From Lysobacterales bacterium (GTDB taxonomy: Bacteria > Pseudomonadota > Gammaproteobacteria > Xanthomonadales > Xanthomonadaceae): a stretch of 64,000 bases of DNA. The DNA lies in NCBI GenBank assembly GCA_017302135.1, contig JAFLDZ010000014.1, forward strand, positions 1 to 64,000, written 5' to 3'. Every line of letters starts with the position of its first letter. Position 1 is the first letter of the stretch. The notes beneath the pieces were generated by a model. It was not told the origin of the DNA. It ran no database searches and saw nothing but the letters and a program-made list of their open reading frames with translations. Of this stretch, positions 44,307-53,314 are shown in pieces. The translations under genes and the position numbers were made by a program.

Positions 44307-45323
44307 TTACCAGACGACTTCAGCCATCGAGCAGTTCAAGCCGGAGCCGATGCCCAGGAGGGCGACGCGGTCGCCCTTCTTCAGGCGGCCCATCTCGCGC
44401 AGCTTGCTGAGCACGATCGGCACGGAAGCAGGACCGATGTTGCCGTGTTCGCCGAAGATGGTCAGGACCTTTTTCGGGTCGATGCCGAAGGCTTCGACCA
44501 TGGCCTGGGTGTGGACCTTGCTGACCTGGTGGATGACGAATTCGTCGACTTCGTCGACTGCCCAGCCCAGCGCCAGTTTGGCGGCGGCGAAGGTCTTGGA
44601 CGCCAGTTTCATGCCTTCGATCAGCAGCATCTTGGTGTCGGTGACCATGCGGTCGAGGTTGCCGCGGCAGAGGGTGTTCCACTGGGTGGCGGCGCGGCTG
44701 ACGCCGCCGCGGTAGCGCGGTGCGCCCGGGGCCAGCTCGGCGCGGGCGAGGACCATGCCGGCGGCGCCGCAGCCCAGGGTGAGCGTGGCCATTTCGTTGC
44801 GGAACTCTTCTTCGGTCATGTCCGGGCTGGCCATGCGCGTCAGGGTTTTTTCGTAGGCCAGATTGGCGGTTTCGCCGTCGACGATCAGCGCGTAGTCGAT
44901 TTCGCCGCGTTCGATCATGCGGCTGGCGATGTCCATGCCGTTGAGGAAGGCGAGACAGGCGTTGGCGACGTCGAAGTTCTGGCAGGTGTCGGAAAGGCCG
45001 AGGTTGCCGCAGACGATGCTGGCGGTGGACGGCTCCAGGTAGTCGCGGCTGACCGAGGTGTTGACCAGCAGGCCGATCCGGGAGGGGTCGATGCCGGCAT
45101 CGGCCAGCGCCTTCACGCCGGCGAGGGTGGCGGCATCGGAGGCTTCGACGCCGTCGTCCCAGAGACGGCGGGAGTGGATGCCGGCGATATCTTCGAGAAC
45201 GTTGGACTTGATGCCCAGACGGTCGAGGGTCGGCTTGAGCCGGGCGTTGATCTCGGCGGAGGTCAGTTGGCGCGGGGCATCGATGTGCGCCAGGCCGGCA
45301 ATCGCGACGTGTTGAAACAGCAT
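44307..45323 (-). CDS. oleA: OleA-like thiolase, long-chain head-to-head condensing enzyme (338 aa)
   Basis: Thiolase-superfamily enzyme (FabH-like) that joins two fatty acyl-CoAs head to head to a 2-alkyl-3-keto acid, the first step of olefin synthesis. The catalytic cysteine is C123 in FDVANACLAFLNGMD; E97 in SRDYLEPSTASIVC matches the OleA glutamate that acts as base in the Xanthomonas enzyme (its Cys143/Glu117, offset 20). His and Asn of the triad are in FVIHQVSKVHTQ and FGEHGNIGPAS. The length of 338 equals typical OleA. The start MLFQHVAIAGLAH at 45323 begins the fold, and the frame upstream has no coding signal. It is separated from oleB by the regulator and the flotillin cluster; two terminators follow it. 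Confidence 0.93.
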   Translation of the reverse strand: MLFQHVAIAGLAHIDAPRQLTSAEINARLKPTLDRLGIKSNVLEDIAGIHSRRLWDDGVEASDAATLAGVKALADAGIDPSRIGLLVNTSVSRDYLEPSTASIVCGNLGLSDTCQNFDVANACLAFLNGMDIASRMIERGEIDYALIVDGETANLAYEKTLTRMASPDMTEEEFRNEMATLTLGCGAAGMVLARAELAPGAPRYRGGVSRAATQWNTLCRGNLDRMVTDTKMLLIEGMKLASKTFAAAKLALGWAVDEVDEFVIHQVSKVHTQAMVEAFGIDPKKVLTIFGEHGNIGPASVPIVLSKLREMGRLKKGDRVALLGIGSGLNCSMAEVVW

Positions 45324-45510
45324 GAGGTGTTCAGCCGTAAAACAGACAGGAACCGTATAGGGTACTGGCTTCGGCGCCTCAGCGCATGCCGGTACCGGGC
45401 CAGAGGCCGTTTTCCCGGTTCCCGGACGCCCGGAAACCCCGTTCGCGGCCACTCCTGGGGCTTCTGGAGGCCTGCCGGCGGTAGTGTCCGGTGCCTCATG
45501 CGCCTGCCGC

Positions 45511-45855
45511 TTACCTCATACAGCGCCAGGCAATGAAGCGCTGGGCACCGGATTCGGGCGGCGCGACCGGCTGCACGGTGTCGGCACCGAGCCCCGGGGC
45601 TTCGTTGCGCGCCAGCGTTTCCAGCTCTTCGCGCACCTTGAGATGGTTGCGTTCATAAAAGGCGACGCTGTCCTTCACCGAGACTTCGATTTCGCCGCGC
45701 TTCTCGCAGCCGGTCGGCGCCTGGGTCACGACCTTCACTGCGGAGGCGCCGGGCGCCATGTGGACCCAGGTGCAGGCTGTGGCGCTGGCGGTCAGGACTG
45801 CGATGGCGAGGATGCGCAAAGGTTTCGTTCTTGAAGGCAAGGTTCTGGAAAACAC
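45511..45855 (-). CDS. DUF4156 domain-containing lipoprotein (114 aa)
   Basis: Small envelope lipoprotein. The N-terminal sequence LRILAIAVLTASATACTWV has a hydrophobic run ending in a lipobox-like cysteine (about residue 28). The DUF4156 core follows: VKVVTQAPTGCEKRGEIEVSV, VREELETLARNEAPGLGADTV and a C-terminal AQRFIAWRC. Function is unknown. I take the GTG at 45855 as start because CCGGAG lies nine bases upstream and it leaves a normal-length lipoprotein signal; the ATG at 45966 would include the terminator hairpin of the preceding gene. Confidence 0.82.
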   Translation of the reverse strand: MFSRTLPSRTKPLRILAIAVLTASATACTWVHMAPGASAVKVVTQAPTGCEKRGEIEVSVKDSVAFYERNHLKVREELETLARNEAPGLGADTVQPVAPPESGAQRFIAWRCMR

Positions 45856-45876
45856 GATTCGGTACTCCGGAAATAA

Positions 45877-45903
45877 CGATGCCCACCATGATGGTGGGCA
45901 TCG
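45877..45903 (-). terminator. Hairpin terminator after the second M16 peptidase gene
   Basis: A 13-bp perfect stem (CGATGCCCACCAT and its complement, 45877-45889 and 45891-45903) around a single central base is followed on the minus strand by TTATTT. It sits 103 bp after the M16 stop codon and just before the DUF4156 gene, so it most likely ends the M16 transcript. Confidence 0.75.
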
Positions 45904-46005
45904 ACTGAATCGGACAATCATCGCTGCAGCGGGCGGAAAAAACAGAACCTCGTCGTTTACCGCCACACGCCGTGCGCACGGCGCTGAATCACCGGGCGTA
46001 TCAGG

Positions 46006-48879
46006 TCACTTGCGGGCGGGCTTGCCATCGGCATCGACGATGAAGACCTCGCCGAACTTCAGCGCGCGCACCGGCTTTTCGATCTGCTTCAGATCGCCGA
46101 CCACCACCCAGGTCAGCGCGTCCGGATCGACGGTCGCAGCTGCGGCTTTGACCTGCTCCGGGGTGAGCCCTTCGATCTCGGCCTTGCGCTGGAACACGTA
46201 GTCGTCGGGACGGCCGTAGCGGACGATGCCGCCGAGCGTGCCGAGCACGGCGCCTGCGGTTTCGTACGAACCCGGCAGGCCGCGGATCTCGGTGGACTGG
46301 ATCTTGGAGACTTCCTCGGGCTTGGGCGGCGCCTTGCCGCTCGCGTATTCGGAAATCTCGCGCTGCATTTCCTTCAGCGATTCGGCGGTCTTGTCGATCT
46401 GCACCGCCGCGAACGCCATCCACGGCCGCTGACCCTGCGCGCCGGTGACCGAGCTGTAGGAACCGTAGGCCCAATGTTTGTCTTCACGGAGATTCATGTT
46501 CAGACGCGAGGAGAACTCGCCGCCGAGCACGGAGTTGGCGATATCGAACTTCACCGCACCCGGATCGCGGGTCGAGGGCACCAGTTGGCCGACGTAGAGA
46601 TTGGCCTGCACCGCGCCCGGCTGGTCGATCAGATACACGCGCGGCTTGCGCGGGATCGCGACTTCGGGAATCGCACCGTTGCTGCGGGTGGCGCCTTCGC
46701 TCTTCCAGTCGCCGAGGTGCTTTTCCAGCACCGGCACGATTTCTTTCAGCGTGGTGTCGCCGACCACGAGCAGCGTGGCTTCTTCGGGACGCACCCAGCG
46801 GGCGTGATAGGCGAGCAAATCGTCGCGGGTCAGCGAGCCGATCGACGCTTCGGTGCCGGTGCCGCTGAACGGGATCGCATACGGATGGCCTTCGCCGTAC
46901 AGCAGCGGCGGCAGCACGCGCAGGGCCGCGCCGTTGGGGCGGGCTTTTTCCTGGGCGATGCCGGCGATCCAGCTCGCCTTGACGCGCTCGACTTCGTTCT
47001 GGTCGAAGCGCGGACGGCGCAGCATGTCGGCGAACAGCGCCACCGACGGATCGAGATTCTGCTTCAGCGCCGACAGACCGGCGCTGGCGCCGTCGAGATT
47101 GGCGCCTGCGCTGAGATTGGCGCCCAGCGATTCGGCGCGATTACCGAACGCGATGGCGTCGTAGTCGCCCGCGCCTTCGTCGAGCATGCCCATGGCGAAG
47201 CTCGATGTGCCGAGTTTGGCGCCCTGGTCGGCCACGAAACCGCCGCCGAAGAGATAGCTCATCTGCACCACCGGCACGCCTTCGCGCTCCGCGAGGATGA
47301 TCTTCGTGCCGTTCTTCAGCGTGGCGCGCTGCAGCGACGGGAATTTCAGCTCCGGGAACTGGCTGGGCACCGGCACGCCGGCGCTGCGGTCGACGGCGCT
47401 GGGCTTGGTCTTGTACTTGGGATCGATCGCCGGCAGGGTCAGCGCGGTCGGCGTGACCGCCGCGTCTTCGGGCAGCGGCTTGCGCTCGCCCGGGGTCACG
47501 ACGAGGGTGTGGCTGCCCTTGCCCGCGCCGAGCCACTGGACGCCGGCGGTCTTGACCTGGGCGACGGTCGCGGCGTTGATGGTCCGCAGACTGTTGCGGA
47601 AGCAGCCGGGATTGCCGGTGTAGACCATGCATTCGGCCAACACGTCGGCCTTGCCGCCGAAGCCGCCGATGCGCTCGACGCCGCGGGTGAAGCCGGCCTT
47701 GATCACGGTGCGGGCCTGATCGAGTTCGATCTGGCTCGGGCCGTCGCGCAGGAGTTTCTTCAGTTCCTCATCGATCGCGGCTTCGACCTTGGCCGGGTCG
47801 ACGCCCTGCTTCACGGTCGCGCTGATGAAGAAATTCGAGCTGAGCTGCGAAGTGAAGACCGATGCGCTGATGTTGTCGACCGACTTGTCGGTGTGCAAAA
47901 GACGCTGGTCAAGCCGCGACGAGCGGCTGCCACCGAGCACCTGCGACAACAGCTGCAGGCGGTCGGCGTCGACCGAACCGGACTGGGCGACGTTCCACAC
48001 GCGATACACGCGGGCCTGCGGGACCTTGTCGGTGAGCGCGGAGCGGGAATCGGTCGCCAGCGGCGAGACGTCGACCTTCGGCTGCGCCATGGTCGGGCTG
48101 GCCGGAATATGGCCGAAATACCGGGCGACTTTTTCCTTGGCGGTGGCCAGGTCGATGTCGCCGGCCAGCACCAGCACCGCGTTGTTCGGGCCGTACCAGG
48201 TGCGGAACCAGTTCTTCACGTCATCCAGCGACGCGGCGTTGAGATCGGCCATCGAGCCGATGGTGCTGTGATGGTAGGGATGCGTTTCCGGGTACATCGC
48301 TTTGCCGAGCAGGTCGAACACCTGGCCGTAAGGCTGGTTCTCGCCCTGGCGCTTCTCGTTCTGGACCACGCCGCGCTGTTCGTCGAGGGTCGCCTGGTCG
48401 ATCGCGCCGAGCAGATGGCCCATGCGGTCGGACTCCATCCACAGCGCCATGTCCAGCGCGGTGGTCGGCACGTTCTCGAAGTAATTGGTGCGGTCCGAGT
48501 TGGTGGTGCCGTTCTGGTCGGTGGCGCCGGCCAGCTCGAAGGGTTCGAAGAATTCGCCCGGATGATTTTCCGAGCCGTTGAACATCAGGTGCTCGAACAG
48601 ATGCGCGAAACCGGTGCGCCCCTTCGGCTCGTCCTTGCTGCCGACGTGATACCAGATGTTCACCGCCACGATCGGCGCCTTGCGGTCGGTGTGCACGATC
48701 ACGCGCAGCCCGTTGGGCAGGGTGAACTGCTGGTACGGGATGTCGACCTCGGCGCTGCGCGTCGTCTTGGCGTGCGCCTCAAGCGGGACCAGCGACAGGC
48801 TGCCGCCGAGCGCGGCGGTCAGTGCGAGCGCGAGAAGGCCGTGTTTGAGCGCGGACGTGCGCGGACGGACGATGGACAT
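46006..48879 (-). CDS. M16 family zinc metallopeptidase, two-module (957 aa)
   Basis: Second pitrilysin-type protease of the window. It has a signal peptide (LLALALTAALGGSLSLVPLEAHA, about residues 15-37), the zinc motif H93-LFE-H97 in GFAHLFEHLMFNGSENH, and a glutamate ligand in the VVQNEKRQGENQPYGQ region. The second module has lost the motif but keeps SVLGGEFSSRLNMNLREDKHWAYGSYS. An AGGAG site precedes ATG 48879. It differs from the first (14361) in the sequence around the active site (MFNGSENHPGEFFE), so they are not recent duplicates. It is divergent from the SDR gene at 49069. Confidence 0.92.
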   Translation of the reverse strand: MSIVRPRTSALKHGLLALALTAALGGSLSLVPLEAHAKTTRSAEVDIPYQQFTLPNGLRVIVHTDRKAPIVAVNIWYHVGSKDEPKGRTGFAHLFEHLMFNGSENHPGEFFEPFELAGATDQNGTTNSDRTNYFENVPTTALDMALWMESDRMGHLLGAIDQATLDEQRGVVQNEKRQGENQPYGQVFDLLGKAMYPETHPYHHSTIGSMADLNAASLDDVKNWFRTWYGPNNAVLVLAGDIDLATAKEKVARYFGHIPASPTMAQPKVDVSPLATDSRSALTDKVPQARVYRVWNVAQSGSVDADRLQLLSQVLGGSRSSRLDQRLLHTDKSVDNISASVFTSQLSSNFFISATVKQGVDPAKVEAAIDEELKKLLRDGPSQIELDQARTVIKAGFTRGVERIGGFGGKADVLAECMVYTGNPGCFRNSLRTINAATVAQVKTAGVQWLGAGKGSHTLVVTPGERKPLPEDAAVTPTALTLPAIDPKYKTKPSAVDRSAGVPVPSQFPELKFPSLQRATLKNGTKIILAEREGVPVVQMSYLFGGGFVADQGAKLGTSSFAMGMLDEGAGDYDAIAFGNRAESLGANLSAGANLDGASAGLSALKQNLDPSVALFADMLRRPRFDQNEVERVKASWIAGIAQEKARPNGAALRVLPPLLYGEGHPYAIPFSGTGTEASIGSLTRDDLLAYHARWVRPEEATLLVVGDTTLKEIVPVLEKHLGDWKSEGATRSNGAIPEVAIPRKPRVYLIDQPGAVQANLYVGQLVPSTRDPGAVKFDIANSVLGGEFSSRLNMNLREDKHWAYGSYSSVTGAQGQRPWMAFAAVQIDKTAESLKEMQREISEYASGKAPPKPEEVSKIQSTEIRGLPGSYETAGAVLGTLGGIVRYGRPDDYVFQRKAEIEGLTPEQVKAAAATVDPDALTWVVVGDLKQIEKPVRALKFGEVFIVDADGKPARK

Positions 48880-49068
48880 GCGGAACTCCTGGAAACATGG
48901 AATGGGTGGGTCTGGCAGCGCCTGACTGGACATCGGCAGGCTGGACTTCGATCGCGGCGCGCCGGTTTGGACAGCACCGGGCCAGCGTTGCATGCTAACG
49001 AGCCCGCCAGGGCATGACACTAGGCCACAAGTCCCGGCCCACCGCCCACTACCGCTCGGAGCCTTCCC

Positions 49069-49797
49069 ATGCCACTGCATTGCCTCGTGACCGGCGCCAA
49101 CCGCGGAATCGGTCTGGCCTTCGTCCGCCACCTGCTGGCGCGCGGCGACCGGGTGATCGCCACCTGCCGCCACCCCGGCAAGGCCACCGCCCTGAACACG
49201 CTGGCCGGCGAATACCCCGGCCGTCTGCACGTCCTGCCGCTGGACGTCGCCGATGCCAGGTCCCGCGCCGAACTGGTCCGCGAACTGCCGCTGGTCTGCG
49301 GCGGCGATGTCGGAAAAGATGAAACCGGAAAGCCGGTCATCGACCTGCTGATCAACAATGCCGGCGTACTGCATTCCGGCGAACGCTTCGGCGCGCTGTC
49401 CGCCGCGCATCTGGAAGACAGCTTCCGGACCAACGCCGCCGGCCCGCTGCTGTTGACCGAAGCGCTGGCGGTCACGCTGGCCGATGGCGGCTGCGTCGCC
49501 AATGTGTCGTCGCAGTTGGGCTCCATCGCCAACACCACCCGCTTCGGCACGCCCAGCTACAACATCAGCAAGGCCGCGCAGAACATGGCGACCGTGCTGC
49601 TGGCGCACGCGCTGCGCGAGCGCGGCATCAAAGTGGTCGCGCTGCATCCGGGCTGGGTGCAGACCGACATGGGCGGCGATGGCGCGCAGATCTCCGTGGA
49701 CGACTCGGTGGCCGGTCTGCTCCGTGTGATCGATGCGCTCAAGCCTGACGACAGCGGCAAATTCCTGGACTGGCAGGGTGCGGCCATGCCGTGGTGA
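49069..49797 (+). CDS. Short-chain dehydrogenase/reductase (242 aa)
   Basis: NAD(P)H-dependent classical SDR. Cofactor motif TGANRGIGLA at residue 8, the NNAG motif in LLINNAGVLHSG, catalytic serine in NVSSQLGSIA and Tyr-x3-Lys in YNISKAAQNMA are intact, followed by LHPGWVQTDMGG. The closing GKFLDWQGAAMPW is typical of the C-factor/carbonyl-reductase-like subgroup (CsgA-type). A GGAG site lies nine bases upstream. The substrate is unknown. Confidence 0.9.
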   Translation: MPLHCLVTGANRGIGLAFVRHLLARGDRVIATCRHPGKATALNTLAGEYPGRLHVLPLDVADARSRAELVRELPLVCGGDVGKDETGKPVIDLLINNAGVLHSGERFGALSAAHLEDSFRTNAAGPLLLTEALAVTLADGGCVANVSSQLGSIANTTRFGTPSYNISKAAQNMATVLLAHALRERGIKVVALHPGWVQTDMGGDGAQISVDDSVAGLLRVIDALKPDDSGKFLDWQGAAMPW

Positions 49798-49892
49798 CAG
49801 GCACGAAGCCGCCGATCCACCGCAGCGGATCGACATCGCGTCGGCACGCACGGACGCGCATCCAATTCTGCGCGCCCCGCGTACGTTTCGGA

Positions 49893-50654
49893 ATGTGGAC
49901 CCCTCACGCCGCTGTCGCCCTGATGCTGTGCTGTGCGATCACGGTGCCGGCCCACGCCGCATTGGTCGCGATGGAGGGCAACGCCCGCGACCCGGACAAT
50001 CACCGCCTGCTCTATCGCGAAGCGCATCTGATCCGCCGCGAGGGCGAACGCCCCGTCGAACGCATGGTGTTGTATCGCTGCCCCAACGGTGTCGCCTTCG
50101 CACGCAAGACCGTCGATTACCGCAACTCTGCACTGGCGCCGGACTTCGAACTGGTCGACGCGCGCGGCTATCGCGAAGGGCTGCGACGCGAACAGGGCAA
50201 ACCCGTGGTCTGGAGCGGCAAGAGCCCAGCGCGAGGGTTGGGCGCCGCCAAGGCGCCTCTGGTGGCGGACGCCGGTTTCGACGAATTCATGCGTCAACGT
50301 TGGCCGCAACTCATCGCCGGGAAGCCACAGGCGCTTGCCTTCGCGGTCCCCGCGTTCGGGCGTAGCCTGCCGTTCAAGGTGCGCAGCCTCGGGCCCGACA
50401 ACAGCGATATCGTCCATCACTTCGAACTGCATCTGGACGGTCTGCTGGGCGTGGTCGCCTCCAAGATCCGTCTGGAATACGACAACCGCGACCGGCGGCT
50501 TCTCCATTTCACTGGACTGACCAATATCCGCGATGCGCGCGGCGATCAGATCGAAGCCCGGATCGGATTCCCGCAGGCACCTCAGCCGGCCGATGCGCAG
50601 CGCTGGCAATCCGCTGCAGATGAGCCGCTGGCGGCATGCCCGCTCGGGCGTTGA
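49893..50654 (+). CDS. Secreted hypothetical protein (253 aa)
   Basis: Unrecognised. A signal peptide (AAVALMLCCAITVPAHA, about residues 6-22) suggests export. The mature part is predicted beta-rich, with LLYREAHLIRREGERPVERMV and FELHLDGLLGVVASKIRLEYD followed by DRRLLHFTGLTNIRDARGD. This is a pattern of proteins that bind or transport lipids, though no family is certain. The ATG at 49893 has no strong ribosome site; the upstream ATG at 49791 overlaps the SDR gene and would remove the signal peptide from the N-terminus. It is probably cotranscribed with the SDR gene and trmL. Confidence 0.7.
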   Translation: MWTPHAAVALMLCCAITVPAHAALVAMEGNARDPDNHRLLYREAHLIRREGERPVERMVLYRCPNGVAFARKTVDYRNSALAPDFELVDARGYREGLRREQGKPVVWSGKSPARGLGAAKAPLVADAGFDEFMRQRWPQLIAGKPQALAFAVPAFGRSLPFKVRSLGPDNSDIVHHFELHLDGLLGVVASKIRLEYDNRDRRLLHFTGLTNIRDARGDQIEARIGFPQAPQPADAQRWQSAADEPLAACPLGR

Positions 50655-50678
50655 ACGCGCGACACGGCACAATGACGC

Positions 50679-51146
50679 ATGCTCGACGTCATCCTCTACC
50701 AGCCCGAAATCCCGCCGAACACCGGCAACGTCATCCGCCTGTGCGCGAACACAGGCGCGCGGCTGCATCTGATCCGTCCGCTCGGGTTCACGCTGGAAGA
50801 CGCGCAGCTGCGGCGCGCGGGTCTGGACTATCACGAGTACGCGCAGTTGCGGGTGCACGATACGCTGGACGCTGCGCTGGCCATGATTTCGCCCGCACGA
50901 CTGTTCGCGCTGAGCACGCGCAATTCGACGCGCTACGACCGGGTCGCGTTCGCGCCCGGGGATGCGTTTTTGTTCGGACCGGAAACCCGTGGCCTGCCGG
51001 ATGATGTGCTGAATGCGATTCCCGACGGCCAGCGATTGCGGCTGCCGATGCGGCCGGACAACCGCAGCTTGAACCTGTCGAATGCGGTGGCGGTGGTGGT
51101 GTTCGAAGCGTGGCGGCAGCAGGGCTTCGCGGGCGCGTCGAACTAG
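50679..51146 (+). CDS. trmL: tRNA (cytidine(34)-2'-O)-methyltransferase TrmL (155 aa)
   Basis: SPOUT-class methyltransferase that modifies the wobble base of some leucine tRNAs using S-adenosylmethionine. The conserved N-terminal IPPNTGNVIRLCANTGARLHL, the middle LFGPETRGLP and the C-terminal RLPMRPDNRSLNLSNAVAV (the trefoil knot region) are all present. The length of 155 matches E. coli TrmL (157). It lies 24 bp after the preceding gene. Confidence 0.95.
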   Translation: MLDVILYQPEIPPNTGNVIRLCANTGARLHLIRPLGFTLEDAQLRRAGLDYHEYAQLRVHDTLDAALAMISPARLFALSTRNSTRYDRVAFAPGDAFLFGPETRGLPDDVLNAIPDGQRLRLPMRPDNRSLNLSNAVAVVVFEAWRQQGFAGASN

Positions 51147-51323
51147 CGCGACCCGTCGCGCAGTTCGGACTTCCACTGCGGCACTTCCGATCACGGCACG
51201 TACGCGAACGCCTTCCCTGGCACCCGCGCATCGGCCGGTCCCGCAGCGGCGGGACACTCGTACGCGACATTCCCTGTCGCGCGGGCGGTACGCGCTTCGT
51301 CCGCCCTTCGTTGTCTGTCGCGA

Positions 51324-51695
51324 TTATTTCTTCGGTTTACCGGATGTCTGCGGATCCTGGCCCCGACTGTTCATCGCCAGATAGGTCTTGTATTCCTCGC
51401 CGCTGAGCGCGCCGTCGGCGTTGGCGTCGGCCTGATCGAATACCGCCTGCAGCGACGGAATGGTCGCGGCCTCGGTCTTGGTCAGATTGCCGTCCTTGTC
51501 GGTGTCGAGATCGGCCCAGGTTTTCTTGGCCGGCGCAGCGTCGCTCTGCGGCGCGGGGCTCGCGGGCTGAGTCGCGGTGGTCTGCGCAGGGTCCTGTGCG
51601 GTGGGCGTGGTGCTTTGGGCGAACGCCATCGGCGCCGCAAGCGCGGCGGACAGGGCCAGCAGGCCCGTCAAACGAAGATTGATCTGTTTTGTCAT
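51324..51695 (-). CDS. Exported EF-hand protein (123 aa)
   Basis: Small exported calcium-binding-type protein. It has a signal peptide (LTGLLALSAALAAPMAFA, cleaved about residue 26), a long proline/alanine/threonine linker, and two EF-hand loops: DTDKDGNLTKTE (about 64-75) and DANADGALSGEE (about 89-100). Loop acidic positions are present, so calcium binding is plausible. Proteins of this build are frequent in xanthomonads; their role is unknown. Confidence 0.85.
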   Translation of the reverse strand: MTKQINLRLTGLLALSAALAAPMAFAQSTTPTAQDPAQTTATQPASPAPQSDAAPAKKTWADLDTDKDGNLTKTEAATIPSLQAVFDQADANADGALSGEEYKTYLAMNSRGQDPQTSGKPKK

Positions 51696-51968
51696 GGTGT
51701 GGTTCTCCGGAGTTGCATGAAGGAGCGATCGGCCCGGTCATCCCGCACCGACCGCAGCGACACCATGCGAATCCCGCCATGAATCGAAACCATGCCGCAA
51801 ACGTGAACGCAACGCGGCGTTAACCAACGATCCTCGCGATCGCGCTAGGCGCGGCGAACGACGCACGCAAACACTGGCCCATCGCGGAACAAACTGAACG
51901 CGCAACGCGCGGCGCACGCTGAATCGAACACAACCTTCACGAACCGCCGCTCAACCACAGCCGCTGCG

Positions 51969-52289
51969 TTACAACATCGCCAACGCGCGCTCGATTTCAT
52001 CTTGCGATGCCGGTCTCACGACGCGCGTCAGTTCGACGCCATCGCGCAGCACCAGCACACTGGGCCAGAGTTTGATTCCGAAACTGCGCCCCAACGGACG
52101 TCCCGGACCGTCTTCGATCTTCAGATGCCGCACGTCGTCGCGCGCGGCCAGCGCCGCTTTCAGCAATGGTTGCGCGCCGATGCAGTGCGGACACCACGGC
52201 GCGCCGAATTCGAGCACGACCGCGCCGCTCATCATGTCGACATCCGCACGTGCCGGTTCGCGATCCGCGTATGCATGCACATAAGACAT
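51969..52289 (-). CDS. Thioredoxin-family protein (106 aa)
   Basis: Thioredoxin-fold protein with active site W32-C33-PH-C36 (APWCPHC), which differs from the canonical WCGPC. The cis-proline is in LWPSVLVLRDG. No signal peptide or extension, so it is cytoplasmic. A CPHC centre is typical of oxidising disulfide proteins such as DsbA, but the fold length and position indicate a thioredoxin-like reductant or peroxidase partner. It is divergent from the fasciclin gene. Confidence 0.85.
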   Translation of the reverse strand: MSYVHAYADREPARADVDMMSGAVVLEFGAPWCPHCIGAQPLLKAALAARDDVRHLKIEDGPGRPLGRSFGIKLWPSVLVLRDGVELTRVVRPASQDEIERALAML

Positions 52290-52661
52290 GGTTCGTTCCT
52301 CTGGTGTTGAATATCGGTATCGATCGAATGACTGCCGTCATGCGGTCGCATTGCATGATGCCACGACGAGATCGCGGGCGATCGACGACAGCGAACGTGT
52401 TCGATACGAATCCGCATCGCGCTGCGTCCGGACAGCACGAAGTTACATTGCGCTAACAATGCAGCGCGTATGGTTCAACGACGCTGCGATGCACTTCTGC
52501 AGCGTCGCCTCGGAAGCGCCGCACCTCCTTTCACTCTCCGCTCCGGGCATCACTCTCCGTCTTCGACGGGTATCGCGGCCACGCCGCTTTCGATCCACGC
52601 GAAGCGCATGCTTTGAAAAGCATGTTGCCGAGATGTGTTGATCGCTTCAACGAGAACAATC
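52290..52661. other. 372-bp divergent intergenic region
   Basis: No gene supported. It holds the start regions of the thioredoxin gene and the fasciclin gene. One strong hairpin at 52479-52507 (CGACGCTGC and complement, 11-base loop) and a small ACATTGCGCTAACAATG-like repeat near 52444 are the only structured elements. Confidence 0.5.
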
Positions 52662-53213
52662 ATGAATACACCGACCATCCCCCAGACCAATGCGCAGGGC
52701 AATGCCGCGACGAAGACCGGCAACGCCGCACCGTCTGTCACCCCGATCGGCGCGGCCAAACCCAACTCGGTCGCCATGGACAGTACACAGAGCAGGAACC
52801 TGCTCGACACCGCCGCCGCCAAGGGTTCGTTCGGCACGTTCGCCAAAGCGGTCGAACAGGCCGGACTGAGCGAAACGCTTCGCGGTGTCGGCCCGTTCAC
52901 CGTGTTCGCGCCGACCGACGCCGCATTCGCGAAACTGCCGGCCGGCAAGCTCGACACGCTCATGAAGCCGGAAAACAAGGATGAGCTGGCATCGATCCTG
53001 AAATACCACGTGCTGGCCGGACGCAAGAGCGCGGCCGATATGGGCAAGTGGGAGTCCGCCAGGACCGTGAACGGCCAAGCCGCGCCGATCAAGATGCTCG
53101 AAGGCAAGTTCAGCATCGATGGTGCGCACGTCACCGAAGCCGACATCGGTTCGAGCAATGGCGTGATCCACGGGATCGACAAGGTCAATCTGCCGACCGC
53201 CGCCAAACTCTGA
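52662..53213 (+). CDS. Fasciclin (FAS1) domain protein (183 aa)
   Basis: Single FAS1 domain, seen in FGTFAKAVEQAGLSETLRGV, the H1-like GPFTVFAPTDAAFAKLPAG, LASILKYHVLAG, and the closing NGVIHGIDKVNLP. FAS1 proteins usually are exported adhesins, but here no signal peptide exists: the first 45 residues are polar, T/A/N-rich and start directly with MNTPTIPQTNAQGN. The start at 52662 follows CGAGAACAATC, and a frame start at 52635 adds nine residues without any hydrophobic run. It may be cytoplasmic or use a non-classical route. Confidence 0.82.
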   Translation: MNTPTIPQTNAQGNAATKTGNAAPSVTPIGAAKPNSVAMDSTQSRNLLDTAAAKGSFGTFAKAVEQAGLSETLRGVGPFTVFAPTDAAFAKLPAGKLDTLMKPENKDELASILKYHVLAGRKSAADMGKWESARTVNGQAAPIKMLEGKFSIDGAHVTEADIGSSNGVIHGIDKVNLPTAAKL

Positions 53214-53273
53214 CCGCGTCGGCTTCAGCGTTATATTTCAACATCGCAACATCGCAACACCGCAGCACCGCGA

Positions 53274-53302
53274 CACGACGGCAGGGTTCGCCCTGCCGTT
53301 GT
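53274..53302. terminator. UUCG-capped hairpin after the fasciclin gene
   Basis: GGCAGGG-TTCG-CCCTGCC is extended by CGAC/GTTG on the outside, giving an 11-bp stem with one wobble and a very stable UUCG tetraloop. No T-run follows on either strand, so it may be a transcript-stabilising or Rho-type end rather than a classical terminator. Confidence 0.45.
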
Positions 53303-53314
53303 CGCGTCCGCGCT

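Noticed and set aside
46474..49017. 847-codon plus-strand frame opposite the second M16 peptidase gene
   Set aside because: Shadow of the minus-strand peptidase; composition biased and no start signal.
49557..51257. 566-codon minus-strand frame
   Set aside because: Runs across the SDR, secreted-protein and trmL genes of the plus strand, each with better evidence.
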